A stretch of 21,630 bases of DNA from JALUUH01 sp964636675. Lineage in GTDB: Bacteria; Pseudomonadota; Gammaproteobacteria; S012-40. Numbering within the stretch: the stretch's first letter is position 1; each line of letters opens with the position of its first letter. The position numbers were made by a program, and so were the translations under genes. Under the pieces are notes generated by a model. It was given only the letters and a program-made list of their open reading frames with translations. It was not told where the DNA came from and ran no database searches. Positions 13,359-20,719 of the stretch are shown here, piece by piece. The stretch lies in NCBI GenBank assembly GCA_964636675.1, contig CAZWUO010000044.1, forward strand, positions 1 through 21,630. The letters are read 5' to 3'.

Positions 13359-14237
13359 CTAGACACTCTTTTTCTGCAGAATAACGGTGGCAATTGATAC
13401 GGTGATTAAACCGGGCAGAACTGCCAGAGGAATTGCTACATCATCGATTAAAAACAACAAAGCTGCTACAAATGCCGGGTTTAAATAGATGTAGGCGTTT
13501 ACTCGCCCAGGCCCTAAAACTACCGTTGTCTTTTGATACAAATACATGGTTACCAGTGTTGCGGGAATAATAAGATAAGCCATATTTAATGCTGAATCCC
13601 CTTGTATCAAATCCCATTGCAAGGGCTGATTGCTTAGTAACAGGGCAAGCACCATCCAGAATGAGCCGCCAATCAGTGTACAAAATACCAAAACAATCAT
13701 TTCGTCATCTCTGTAAAGCAGCTTCATAGAGATTGAGTAGCAACACATTGATACTACTGCCAACAAAAAAAGGAGGTCTCCCTGGTTTAAGGAGAATACG
13801 AGAAATAGTGCTAGCTGACCACTAAAAATTATCCATATAGCACCTAAAGCACCGATTAAATAGACAAACAATTGTTTGCCACTTATTTTTTCGCGCAATA
13901 AAATGGCAGCGAGCAGTGCGGTAATAAGTGGGACTAAGGTAAACAAGGTGCCGGTATTGAGGGCCGTGGTTGTATTAAGTGATTCGAATAAGCCAATAAA
14001 AAATGCCGCGTAAAAAAAGCTTATAACCATGGCTCTGGGCAAAGTAGTTAATACTTTATCGCGCCAATTTTTTTTGTACAATATAATGGGAATTAATAAC
14101 ACAGAGGCTCCCACAAAACGCAATAGCGTCAGTGAAAACGGGTTAATAATGCCCGCGATATTTTCTGATGCTAAAAATGAGCCGGCGACAAGCATCGTCG
14201 CTAACAAGACTAATAAATGCGATTGTAGGTTTATCAT
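13359..14237 (-). CDS. DMT-superfamily (EamA) transporter
   Basis: Inner-membrane permease of about 292 residues with ten hydrophobic segments, in two EamA repeats of five. Family features are seen in repeat 1 (NPFSLTLLRFVGASVLLIP, then SLNTTTALNTGTLFTLVPLI and LREKISGKQLFVYLIGALGA) and repeat 2 (LLAVVSMCCYSISMKLLY, MYLYQKTTVVLGPGRVNAYI, NPAFVAALLFLIDD). Such proteins export amino acids, metabolites or drugs; the substrate cannot be told. ATG at 14237 is preferred; a TTG two codons upstream (14243) is possible. No good ribosome site is visible, and a truncated nitroreductase frame ends 30 bases upstream on the same strand, so its original promoter may have been lost. Confidence 0.88.
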   Translation of the reverse strand: MINLQSHLLVLLATMLVAGSFLASENIAGIINPFSLTLLRFVGASVLLIPIILYKKNWRDKVLTTLPRAMVISFFYAAFFIGLFESLNTTTALNTGTLFTLVPLITALLAAILLREKISGKQLFVYLIGALGAIWIIFSGQLALFLVFSLNQGDLLFLLAVVSMCCYSISMKLLYRDDEMIVLVFCTLIGGSFWMVLALLLSNQPLQWDLIQGDSALNMAYLIIPATLVTMYLYQKTTVVLGPGRVNAYIYLNPAFVAALLFLIDDVAIPLAVLPGLITVSIATVILQKKSV

Positions 14238-14273
14238 TTTCAATAGTACGATTTTGTAAAAGCCGAAAAAAAG

Positions 14274-14528
14274 CTATATTGAGTCGGCACAAGTTACAAT
14301 AAATAGAGAACTATCGGTTACTTGTGTTTGTCCTCCGGAGGCTGTTTTTATTTCCTCTCTGAGTTCATCGTCCTTTACTGTCACAAAGCGCCAATGTTGA
14401 AGATTGAATGCTGTGGGTGACAGCATCGCTAGGGCTAATAATTGTTTTTCTTCGGCGCTTTTCATAACATGTTGGCGATCAAATTCTTTGATCGCGCGAC
14501 GGCGAATAATAGCATCTTTTGTATTCAT
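14274..14528 (-). pseudogene. Truncated nitroreductase-family gene (N-terminal part only)
   Basis: The 84 residues match the start of NAD(P)H nitroreductases: MNTKDAIIRRRAIKEFDRQH, the FMN-binding RRA(I) region, LLALAMLSPTAFNLQHWRFV and ASGGQTQVTDSSLFIVTCAD. Then it stops; full members have about 190-200 residues. The missing C-terminal half is not present downstream, where only 30 bases separate it from the DMT transporter gene. A deletion that joined the two seems likely. FMN binding and catalysis should be lost. Confidence 0.8.
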
Positions 14529-14549
14529 CTCTTATTTATTCCTGTTTTC

Positions 14550-14771
14550 ATGCGAAATAATGACGACACTCCTAGAATAATCGATTTCGTTTCTATTGAT
14601 AATCCAACGGGTTTGCACAATACTGTTCATGAATATTGACTAATAGAGATTTATTATGCGCGTAGTCAGCGAGAATTACAGGAACTTGAAGAAGCCGGCG
14701 CCAAGCTCGTGCGTTTTTTAATCCGCCGCTTAACGATGCCTCATAGCGATCAACTGCGGAATCTACGATAA
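14550..14771 (+). pseudogene. Unrecognised gene remnant with in-frame stop, ending in repeat E
   Basis: One frame reads MRNNDDTPRIIDFVSIDNPT-GLHNTVHEY, a TGA at 14637-14639, then in the same frame LIEIYYARSQRELQELEEAG-AKLVRFL before running into the dispersed repeat. The second part, with its regular Glu/Leu/Arg pattern, looks like genuine coding sequence. I do not recognise the family. It is either a decayed gene 3' part or a chance frame; I favour a relic because both halves are in the same frame. Confidence 0.35.
14711..14770 (+). repeat. Dispersed intergenic repeat, copy E
   Basis: CGTTTTTTAATCCGCCGC, TTAACGATGCCTCATAGCGA, TCAACTGCGGAATCTACGATAA. Nearly the same as 4592-4652, ten kilobases away, in the same orientation. 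It marks the right end of the decayed segment with the nitroreductase remnant. Confidence 0.8.
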
Positions 14772-14996
14772 TTTAGAAAATCTCATTATATTTGTTGATA
14801 TATAAGGGGTTATTTAATACCCTGGAGTTTGCAGCAGTAGCTGAATGAGCAAGTCTGATTTGGGCAAACAGAACATCACCCGGTGAACTATTAATGCTTG
14901 GTGAGCAGTATATGGCAGGTTTCTGAGTGTTATTATTTTTGGTATGTTTTGCGCATTGTTTTTTTATAGCAGTTTTGACAAGGAATGAGAGTAAAA
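14772..14996. other. Intergenic region before the TlpA-like gene
   Basis: With the remnant and repeat on its left this makes a stretch of more than 450 bp without an intact gene. I see no further reading frame or RNA gene in it. TTTTGACA about 12 bases before AGGA resembles a -35 box but has no room for a -10 before the start. Confidence 0.4.
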
Positions 14997-15470
14997 ATGA
15001 TGAAAAAATTTTTATCCATCGCTATTTTTGTATTGTTTTTTTTCACCCATGTTCAAGCGCAAGAAGCGCCGCCATTTAGCTTACCAACGGATACTGGCAC
15101 CGTATCGTTAGCTGGATTAAAAGGCAAAGTGGTTTATGTGGATTTTTGGGCGACATGGTGTGTTCCATGTCGAAAATCTTTTCCTTGGATGAATGCAATG
15201 AATGCTAAGTATAAAAAACAAGGATTGGAAATAATCGCCATTAGCATGGATTCAAAAAGAGAAAAAGTGAAAAAATTTCTGGAAAAAGTCCCGGCCAATT
15301 TTACCATCGCTTATGATCCAGAAGGTGAAATCGCAGATGCTTATAAGGTACAAGTAATGCCGAGTTCGTACATCATTGATAGGCAGGGGACGCTCATAGA
15401 AAAACACTATGGGTTTAGATCGAAAGACAAACCAGCGCTAGAGAAAGCACTCCAGGCAGCTTTGCAATAA
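14997..15470 (+). CDS. TlpA/ResA-like periplasmic thioredoxin-fold protein
   Basis: Exported thiol-disulfide oxidoreductase, 157 residues from the ATG at 14997. Signal peptide MMKKFLSIAIFVLFFFTHVQA, then a thioredoxin/AhpC-type fold. The active site is FWATWCVPCRKSFPW (C55, C58), typical of TlpA-like reductants. The cis-Pro region is QVMPSSYIIDRQG, and DSKREKVKKFLEKVPANFTI is the usual insertion of this group. It could reduce apocytochrome c or another periplasmic thiol protein; no ccm genes are next to it. An ATG at 14985 is in frame, but AGGA is directly adjacent to it, so 14997 or 15000 fits better. Confidence 0.88.
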   Translation: MMKKFLSIAIFVLFFFTHVQAQEAPPFSLPTDTGTVSLAGLKGKVVYVDFWATWCVPCRKSFPWMNAMNAKYKKQGLEIIAISMDSKREKVKKFLEKVPANFTIAYDPEGEIADAYKVQVMPSSYIIDRQGTLIEKHYGFRSKDKPALEKALQAALQ

Positions 15471-15510
15471 TAGCCGCCTGGGAGTGTATTCTCAGAAGGA
15501 ATATATATAC

Positions 15511-15542
15511 CCGTGGCGGTATAGATCCGTGGCGTTGGAGAT
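15511..15542 (+). repeat. Two-copy 16-bp tandem repeat
   Basis: CCGTGGCGGTATAGAT (15511-15526) is followed directly by CCGTGGCGTTGGAGAT (15527-15542), 13 of 16 bases the same. It lies in the 194-bp gap between the thioredoxin and MATE genes. It could be a regulator site or chance duplication. Confidence 0.5.
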
Positions 15543-15664
15543 TTAATCAGAGGTTTCTTAGATCTTTTGAGTTTGTTTTCAACGTAATTATCACTTGTCC
15601 GGTGACTTGATCCGTGTTTTCCTAAGTGTCATAAACCTGTGTAAGATAGCATTAATACCCCCGC

Positions 15665-17011
15665 ATGAGCATTTCTAAAGAATCACATCCACGAAATATT
15701 CTACAAACAGCTTGGCCGATTATTCTTGCTAATAGTAGTGTACCGCTATTAGGGTTGGTTGATACGGCGATCATTGGGCACACTGGAGACAGTACTAATC
15801 TTGGTGCGATTGCCTTGGGTGCGCTGATTTTTAATCTTGTCTACTGGAGTTTCGGTTTTTTGCGGATGGGGACGACGGGATTTGTTGCGCAAGCGGATGG
15901 CGCTGCGAATGAAGCCGAAGTAAGAGCTGCTTTTGCGAGGGCATTGCTTTTCGCGGGTGCGATTGGCGTCACGTTAATTGCTTTGCAGTGGCCTATTACG
16001 ACACTTTCCTTAGAGCTTCTGGGAGCCAGCGAAGCCGTTGAAACAACGACCGAGAGCTATCTCGTCATTCGCATCTGGGGTGCGCCTGCGACGCTGGCTT
16101 TGTATGTTGTATTTGGCGTATTGGTAGGCCTTGGGAAAAGCCGTGAGTTACTCAAGGTGCAACTATTGCTTAATGGTATTAATATTATGCTTGATCTCTG
16201 GTTCGCGGGGTACTTGGAGTGGGGCGTACCAGGAATTGCGCTAGGAACGGTTATTGCCGAGTGGCTGGCATTGGCCTATGGTATTTATTTGTTACTGAAA
16301 TTATTGCAACGTCGCAAAAAAGAATCGGTCGCATTCTGGAGTTGGCCTAATATTCTCGATGCTGAAAAGCTCAAAAATACTTTTCAGGCGAACTCAGATA
16401 TTATGATTCGCACTTTGTTGCTGTTATTAGCATTTACCTGGTTTGCCGATCAAAGCGCGAGGTTTGGAGATAATATTCTTGCGGCCAATTACATTCTACT
16501 GCAATTTATCGCTTTTTCGGCTTTTTTTCTGGACGGTTTTGCATATGCTACCGAATCAATGGTTGGTCGAGCTGCGGGTGCTAAAAACTTACGTCAGTTT
16601 GATAGAGTGGTGATTAATGCAACAATGTTGTCTGGTATTTCAGCGGCACTTTTAAGTCTCATTATTTTTTTTCTTGGGCCATTTTTTATTGCAATGCTGA
16701 CGGATATTTCAGCGGTGCGTGAAATCGCCCAGCAGTACTTGGGATTTGTGGTGATTTATATACTCCTGTCTTTTATTACTTTCCAATTAGATGGAATATT
16801 TATTGGTACTTCTTATACCAAAGCGATGCGAAATGCATCTATTTTTTCTTCTTTGGCATTTTTTGCAATCAGTATTTATTGTATCGAAGCATGGATGAAT
16901 AATGGTTTATGGATTGCGTTTATCATTTTTCTGGTGATACGAGCGATAGCACTTTTTTGGTATTATCCAAAATTGCGGGAAGATATTAATGGCAACAAGG
17001 TAAGACGATAA
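15665..17011 (+). CDS. MATE family efflux transporter, DinF-like
   Basis: Inner-membrane cation-coupled multidrug/toxin exporter of 448 residues with about twelve membrane helices. MATE features: NILQTAWPIILANSSVPLLG, LVDTAIIGHTGDSTNLGAIA, then FGFLRMGTTGFVAQADGAAN, as in DinF. The second half repeats the pattern with FSAFFLDGFAYATESMVGRA-AGAKN. The substrate is unknown. No Shine-Dalgarno is seen: bases before the ATG are TAATACCCCCGC. TAAGAT at 15646-15651 could be a -10 box, giving a very short leader. The stop lies inside a perfect palindrome shared with the convergent gene. Confidence 0.92.
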   Translation: MSISKESHPRNILQTAWPIILANSSVPLLGLVDTAIIGHTGDSTNLGAIALGALIFNLVYWSFGFLRMGTTGFVAQADGAANEAEVRAAFARALLFAGAIGVTLIALQWPITTLSLELLGASEAVETTTESYLVIRIWGAPATLALYVVFGVLVGLGKSRELLKVQLLLNGINIMLDLWFAGYLEWGVPGIALGTVIAEWLALAYGIYLLLKLLQRRKKESVAFWSWPNILDAEKLKNTFQANSDIMIRTLLLLLAFTWFADQSARFGDNILAANYILLQFIAFSAFFLDGFAYATESMVGRAAGAKNLRQFDRVVINATMLSGISAALLSLIIFFLGPFFIAMLTDISAVREIAQQYLGFVVIYILLSFITFQLDGIFIGTSYTKAMRNASIFSSLAFFAISIYCIEAWMNNGLWIAFIIFLVIRAIALFWYYPKLREDINGNKVRR

Positions 17012-17039
17012 TTATCGTCTTTATTATTGATTCAATAAT
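17002..17039. terminator. Shared bidirectional terminator between convergent genes
   Basis: A perfect 20-base palindrome at 17002-17021 (AAGACGATAA and its complement) overlaps the MATE stop and is followed by TTTATTATT on the + strand. Next to it ATTATTGA-T-TCAATAAT (17023-17039) overlaps the end of the opposing ABC1 kinase gene. Together they can stop transcription from both sides in a very small gap. Confidence 0.6.
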
Positions 17040-18334
17040 TTTTCGGTACGGATAGTAGCACCTATTTTTCTCAATATACTCAATAAACCAAAATAACTCC
17101 TGTCAAAATAAATTTGCTCTTGTTGTACCTCGTTAATTTCTTTAATGGCCTTTTTCATGTGTGACAAGCCGTTTTTAGGCATAGCTGGTAATTGGGAAAA
17201 ATCAAACGCTTGGTCTTTTTCCATTAAGCCGGGAGCAGACATCCAAGTATGCATGGGTTCTATCGCCTGGAAAATGTCACGTTCAAATTTTTCGAATGGA
17301 AAATCATGACTCATCAGGCCCAAACTTTTATACGCCTGGTAGATTTTTTGTGGGTCACGCGTAAACAGCTGCGTTATTTTTTTCGCGTAGTCAGGTGCCA
17401 GTCGTTGGATACATCCAAAATCAATGAGTGCAATACTGCCATCATCACAGATTAAAAAATTTCCGGGGTGAGGGTCTGCGTGTAATACTTTTAATTCGTG
17501 TAGTTGATAGCAGAACATATTAAACAGGAGTTGCCCAACGTGGTTACGGGCAGCTTGGTCTGGTTTTTCTGCCAGCCATTGGTCTAGGTGTTTTCCTTCG
17601 ATATATTCCGTCGTTAAGACTTTCTTGCTACTATACTGCGGATAAACGGTGGGGATACGTATATTATTGAGTTTGAAATTTTCTGCAAACCAGCGCGTAT
17701 TTTCTGCCTCTTGCAGGTAGTCAATCTCTTTTTCCAGTTGTTTTTGCACACTACTAAGAACGTCATTAATGATTTCCCAGCGTGGAAGATAGGACGTGCT
17801 TAACGATATTGGTTTCATGATTCCACGGACGAGTTGCACATCGCTTTTAATACTGGCAGCTATGCCGGGATATTGGATTTTTACCGCCAATTGCTGCTCA
17901 TCAGGCGATAAAGCATGGTGTACTTGCCCTAAGCTTGCTGCTGCAAAGGCGTTGGAATCAAATTTTGCAAATACATTCTCGGGGGCATTGTCAAATTCGG
18001 CGAGGTAGACTTTTCGAATGTGCGCACGATTTAACGGCGTGACTCTGCTACAAGCTTTTGTCAGTTCTGCTCTAATGCCTTCTGGCAGCATATCCAATTC
18101 CATACTCATCATTTGCGCGACTTTTAGTGCTGTGCCGCGCAGCTGCATAAGTGCTCCAATCAATATTTTGCCAATTTCTTCTTCGTGTTGATGGTCTTTT
18201 TGTTGGGTGTTTTCAGCGGACGACAAGGTTTTTTTTCCTAAATGGCTTAGGTGTTTCAGTCCGATTTTGGCCGTAGTTACTGCGGTGATAGCCGTGCGTT
18301 TATATTTTGCTGTTGGAATATTTTTAGGACTCAT
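17024..18334 (-). CDS. ABC1/AarF-family atypical kinase (second UbiB paralogue)
   Basis: A 436-residue ABC1-family protein, distinct from UbiB of this window. It has the Ala-rich loop AAASLGQVH (131-139), Lys152 in LAVKIQYPG, HADPHPGN at 285-292 and DFG at 305-307, so ATP binding is likely. The KxGQ motif is changed to KVAQ (71-74), with Ala in place of Gly. The AAAS-LGQVH sequence and QYPG are closer to the mitochondrial ADCK3/4 type than to UbiB. There is no C-terminal membrane anchor. Its start overlaps the stop of an upstream TetR gene by four bases, so the two are co-transcribed. Role unknown; lipid or quinone homeostasis is a reasonable guess for the family. Confidence 0.88.
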   Translation of the reverse strand: MSPKNIPTAKYKRTAITAVTTAKIGLKHLSHLGKKTLSSAENTQQKDHQHEEEIGKILIGALMQLRGTALKVAQMMSMELDMLPEGIRAELTKACSRVTPLNRAHIRKVYLAEFDNAPENVFAKFDSNAFAAASLGQVHHALSPDEQQLAVKIQYPGIAASIKSDVQLVRGIMKPISLSTSYLPRWEIINDVLSSVQKQLEKEIDYLQEAENTRWFAENFKLNNIRIPTVYPQYSSKKVLTTEYIEGKHLDQWLAEKPDQAARNHVGQLLFNMFCYQLHELKVLHADPHPGNFLICDDGSIALIDFGCIQRLAPDYAKKITQLFTRDPQKIYQAYKSLGLMSHDFPFEKFERDIFQAIEPMHTWMSAPGLMEKDQAFDFSQLPAMPKNGLSHMKKAIKEINEVQQEQIYFDRSYFGLLSILRKIGATIRTEKLLNQ

Positions 18335-19059
18335 CGATTTTCCCCCATTCTATTTGCGTTCAACAGGCCTTGTAATAAACCGTTGCTAGGACTGAGGACA
18401 CGAAACATTTGGCTTTTAAGCATAAAACCTAAAAAATCAGTGGTGTGATTGATGATGCCACTTTTTAGTAAGGTCATCATTAAATTTAAAGAGAGATCGA
18501 TGAGTTCTGTTGTTTCGTGAAATTCTTCAGATTCGTCCTTGATCCAAAAGTACAATACACCAATCAAATATTCACACATCATGTCAGGCAATACACTTTG
18601 GAACGGAAAGCTGGGGATCTCCTCTTTCTCCCAGGCATCATCAAGAAATTGTGCAATGAGTGGCGCTAATTCTTTATGTATCGGATTAACATGGCTAAAC
18701 AAGAACATTGGGGATTGGTATATCAGCGGAAAACTTTCGTTTACGAATTCACGGTTGGGCAACATATGGCTGAGGTAGGTATCAAGCAGAACCTGAAGCT
18801 TCTCATGTAATTCGTACTTCGCTAAATCATCGATTTCCAACAGTGCTTGTGCCGTATCCTCAGCACAAAGCTCGTAATATCCCGTGAGTAGTTTTTCTTT
18901 GCTGGAGAAGTACTTGTAGATTGTTGCGTCGCCGATTTCTGCACTGCGCGCGATCGTGCGCATGCTTACTTTGTTGTAACCCTTTTCTCCCATGAGTTTT
19001 ACCGCTGTATTAATGATTTTTCGTCGGGTTTGTGCTTTCTCTTTTTTTGATACTTTCAT
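18331..19059 (-). CDS. TetR family transcriptional regulator
   Basis: 242-residue regulator with a TetR HTH at about 12-58: RRKIINTAVKLMGEKGYNKV, SMRTIARSAEIGDATIYKYF, SSKEKLL. The C-terminal domain is a helical ligand-binding region without recognised specificity; its final 30 residues are loop-like and lead into the overlap with the ABC1 kinase gene (ATGA). It probably controls its own operon and perhaps the divergent DUF6463-like gene. Upstream bases on its strand contain GAGAGATAAGATAGA before the ATG, a weak ribosome site. Confidence 0.9.
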   Translation of the reverse strand: MKVSKKEKAQTRRKIINTAVKLMGEKGYNKVSMRTIARSAEIGDATIYKYFSSKEKLLTGYYELCAEDTAQALLEIDDLAKYELHEKLQVLLDTYLSHMLPNREFVNESFPLIYQSPMFLFSHVNPIHKELAPLIAQFLDDAWEKEEIPSFPFQSVLPDMMCEYLIGVLYFWIKDESEEFHETTELIDLSLNLMMTLLKSGIINHTTDFLGFMLKSQMFRVLSPSNGLLQGLLNANRMGENR

Positions 19060-19187
19060 TCTATCTTATCTCTCAATTATCTCTTAATGGGTAATAAATA
19101 CTTAAAATAGTCGAATATTCTTCAATTAAAGGATAGTAAATATCTTTTAGATCTTGAGGTCAATGAATATATCGCCTAAAGTATAAA

Positions 19188-19223
19188 GACTATTAAATAA
19201 ATCCATTATAGTCTAGATAATAG
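19188..19223. promoter_or_regulatory. Candidate operator/promoter in the tetR divergent region
   Basis: GACTAT (19188-19193) and ATAGTC (19208-19213) form an inverted repeat with a 14-nt spacer, and TCTAGA sits at 19212-19217 within an imperfect dyad (19206-19223). GATAAT at 19215-19220 could be the -10 of the rightward gene. Placement between a tetR gene and a divergent gene fits an operator, but the match is weak. Confidence 0.3.
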
Positions 19224-19252
19224 AGTGCAATTATTGATAATGGGGGTGTGTT

Positions 19253-19593
19253 ATGAAATTATGGCAATACAGTGGTTTATTATTGATCGGGACAGGCGTT
19301 ATCCATAACCTGATAGGTTTTGTTGCCGGGTGGGATATGCTGACTGCAATGGCCTATGAAGGGCTATGGAATACAGTAGAGGCTCCAATGCCTGCTGCAG
19401 CAGTGCATACCCGAGCTGAGTTACTCTGGTTTTTAATGCTGGGTTTTGCCTGGATGATGGTTGGCGCTTTACTGCATGCTAGGGTCTGTTGGCGAAGGGT
19501 TTGTTGGTTGCGATCGTATTACCGGCATCCGGTGCCTGGCTTTTTTTACCGCAAGGCTTAATTATTATCTTTGCGAGTACTGCATCAAAATAG
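19253..19593 (+). pseudogene. Frameshifted DUF6463-like membrane protein gene
   Basis: The first part reads MKLWQYSGLLLIGTGVIHNL-IGFVAGWDM... with TRAELLWFLMLGFAWMMVGALL, matching small four-helix DUF6463 proteins. After codon 76 (about 19480) the frame goes to a Cys/Arg-rich tail (RVCWRRVCWLRSYYRHP) that is not like the family and stops at 19561. In the other frame from 19483, GLLAKGLLVAIVLPASGAWL-FLPQGLIIIFASTASK then TAG (19591-19593) restores the expected final helices. So one frameshift near 19475-19483 breaks the gene. GGGGGTG lies eight bases upstream of the ATG. A sequencing error is the alternative explanation. Confidence 0.75.
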
Positions 19594-19618
19594 CTTTATG
19601 CCGGTGTTAGGTTTAAAG

Positions 19619-19653
19619 AGAACCTGTGGCAGGTCTATACGCGCACAGGTTCT
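19619..19653. terminator. Stem-loop terminator between convergent genes
   Basis: AGAACCTGTG (19619-19628) pairs perfectly with CACAGGTTCT (19644-19653) around a 15-nt loop. It lies between the DUF6463-like pseudogene and the 3' end of the SnoaL-like gene on the other strand. T-rich flanks are modest (TTAATTA on the + side, TTTAAAC on the - side). Confidence 0.55.
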
Positions 19654-19664
19654 TAATTATCAAG

Positions 19665-20150
19665 TTATTTAACCACCCCTAGTTGCTTGAACAAGCCATA
19701 GACGTCAAGAACATCCCAGTGTTCGGCTAATTTACCATCCTCTATGCGAAAGATATCAACGGCATCAAAACTATAGGATTTATGGGTTGCGGGGATGCCC
19801 AGCCAATCATCTTTATGAGTTCCTGAGTAAGTACCATATACCCATACATGGTCTTCATCGGCAATAATTTTCTTTAATGTATAGTTAAAGTCTGGAGCGC
19901 TCGAAAACCAATTTTGAAAGAACGCGCGGAATCCTTCAAGTCCTTGCGCGACCAGCGGATTATGCTGAATGTAATTTTGGTGCATATATTTTTCTAGCTT
20001 TGTTAAGTCTTTTTTCACAAAGACTTCCTCTGCAAATTTTCCAATGAGTGCCTTGTTAGTTTCTTGTATATTTTGCGCCATGGTATTTCCTCCATACAAT
20101 AATGAGCTGATTAAAATAAGTAGTGCCGTGATCGTGGATTGTTTGTGCAT
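19665..20150 (-). CDS. Exported SnoaL/NTF2-like protein
   Basis: 161 residues: a signal peptide (MHKQSTITALLILISSLLYG, cleaved near MAQ), then a SnoaL-like NTF2 fold at about 30-158. Typical features are EEVFVKKDLTKLEKYMHQNY-IQHNP, the APDFNYTLKKIIADEDHVWV stretch, YGTYSGTHKDDWLGIPAT and DIFRIEDGKLAEHWDVLD. Family members include polyketide cyclases and many stress-related proteins of unknown substrate; His and Asp positions for a cyclase-like pocket are present, but activity cannot be predicted. GAGG lies eight bases before the ATG. It is divergent from an HxlR regulator, which probably controls it. Confidence 0.85.
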   Translation of the reverse strand: MHKQSTITALLILISSLLYGGNTMAQNIQETNKALIGKFAEEVFVKKDLTKLEKYMHQNYIQHNPLVAQGLEGFRAFFQNWFSSAPDFNYTLKKIIADEDHVWVYGTYSGTHKDDWLGIPATHKSYSFDAVDIFRIEDGKLAEHWDVLDVYGLFKQLGVVK

Positions 20151-20167
20151 TTTTATACCTCGTATTG

Positions 20168-20196
20168 TTGAATTTCTGTCTGGACAGGGATAATAT
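20168..20196 (+). promoter_or_regulatory. Promoter toward the hxlR-type gene
   Basis: TTGAAT at 20168-20173, exactly 17 nt spacer, TAATAT at 20191-20196. It would give a leader of about 80 nt before the ATG at 20286. Its -10 overlaps the -10 of the opposite promoter. Confidence 0.5.
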
Positions 20197-20218
20197 GATC
20201 CTTAGAGTTATTTCGCAA
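20190..20218 (-). promoter_or_regulatory. Promoter toward the SnoaL-like gene
   Basis: On the - strand TTGCGA (20218-20213), exactly 17 nt spacer, TATTAT (20195-20190), with a leader of about 30 nt to the ATG at 20150. The -10 boxes of this and the opposite promoter share five base pairs, so the two cannot be open at once. Confidence 0.5.
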
Positions 20219-20285
20219 GAAGGCACTAAAAAGTTATATAGTTACTAAAATGAAACTAAGGATTAAAAAGTAATGGTGATGCATA

Positions 20286-20657
20286 ATGATTGACTGGAAT
20301 GTTTATGATAAAAATTGTCCTACCAGGCTTGTACTTAACCGCATAGCGGATAAATGGACGGTGTTGATTATCGGGTCTTTAATGTTGGGTACAAAACGAT
20401 TTGGGGAATTGCGCAGAGAAATTGGTGGCATCTCGCAAAAAATGTTGACCCAAACTTTAAGAGGAGCAGAGCGAGATGGCTTGGTCCATCGGAAGGTTTT
20501 TCCAACGGTTCCCCCTAAAGTAGAATATTCACTAACACCGCTTGGGCTTACGCTAACTGGGATATTGGAAGAAATTCGCATTTGGTCTGAAAGCAATATT
20601 GAAGAAGTGATTCAATCGCAAGCAGAGTATGATCTGGCGCAAAGTCATCGCGAATAG
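20286..20657 (+). CDS. HxlR-family winged-helix regulator
   Basis: 123-residue regulator with one HxlR winged-helix domain at about 8-100: DKNCPTRLVLNRIADKWTVL, then FGELRREIGGISQKMLTQTL, RGAERDGLVHRKVF, and PPKVEYSLTPLGLTLTGIL. Cys11 is at the conserved position that in YodB/HypR-type members senses electrophiles or disulfide stress. Divergent arrangement with the SnoaL-like gene, across 135 bp, is the standard layout for an HxlR target. GGTGATG lies a few bases before the ATG. Confidence 0.92.
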   Translation: MIDWNVYDKNCPTRLVLNRIADKWTVLIIGSLMLGTKRFGELRREIGGISQKMLTQTLRGAERDGLVHRKVFPTVPPKVEYSLTPLGLTLTGILEEIRIWSESNIEEVIQSQAEYDLAQSHRE

Positions 20658-20719
20658 TTTAGTAATATCCGTGATAACCCATAAATGTTTTCGCAGCTGT
20701 AAAATGATAGGAAATTGGA

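Noticed and set aside
14442..14549. Start of a + strand gene opposite the nitroreductase remnant
   Set aside because: This part is antisense to recognisable nitroreductase sequence; only the section after 14550 may be a relic.
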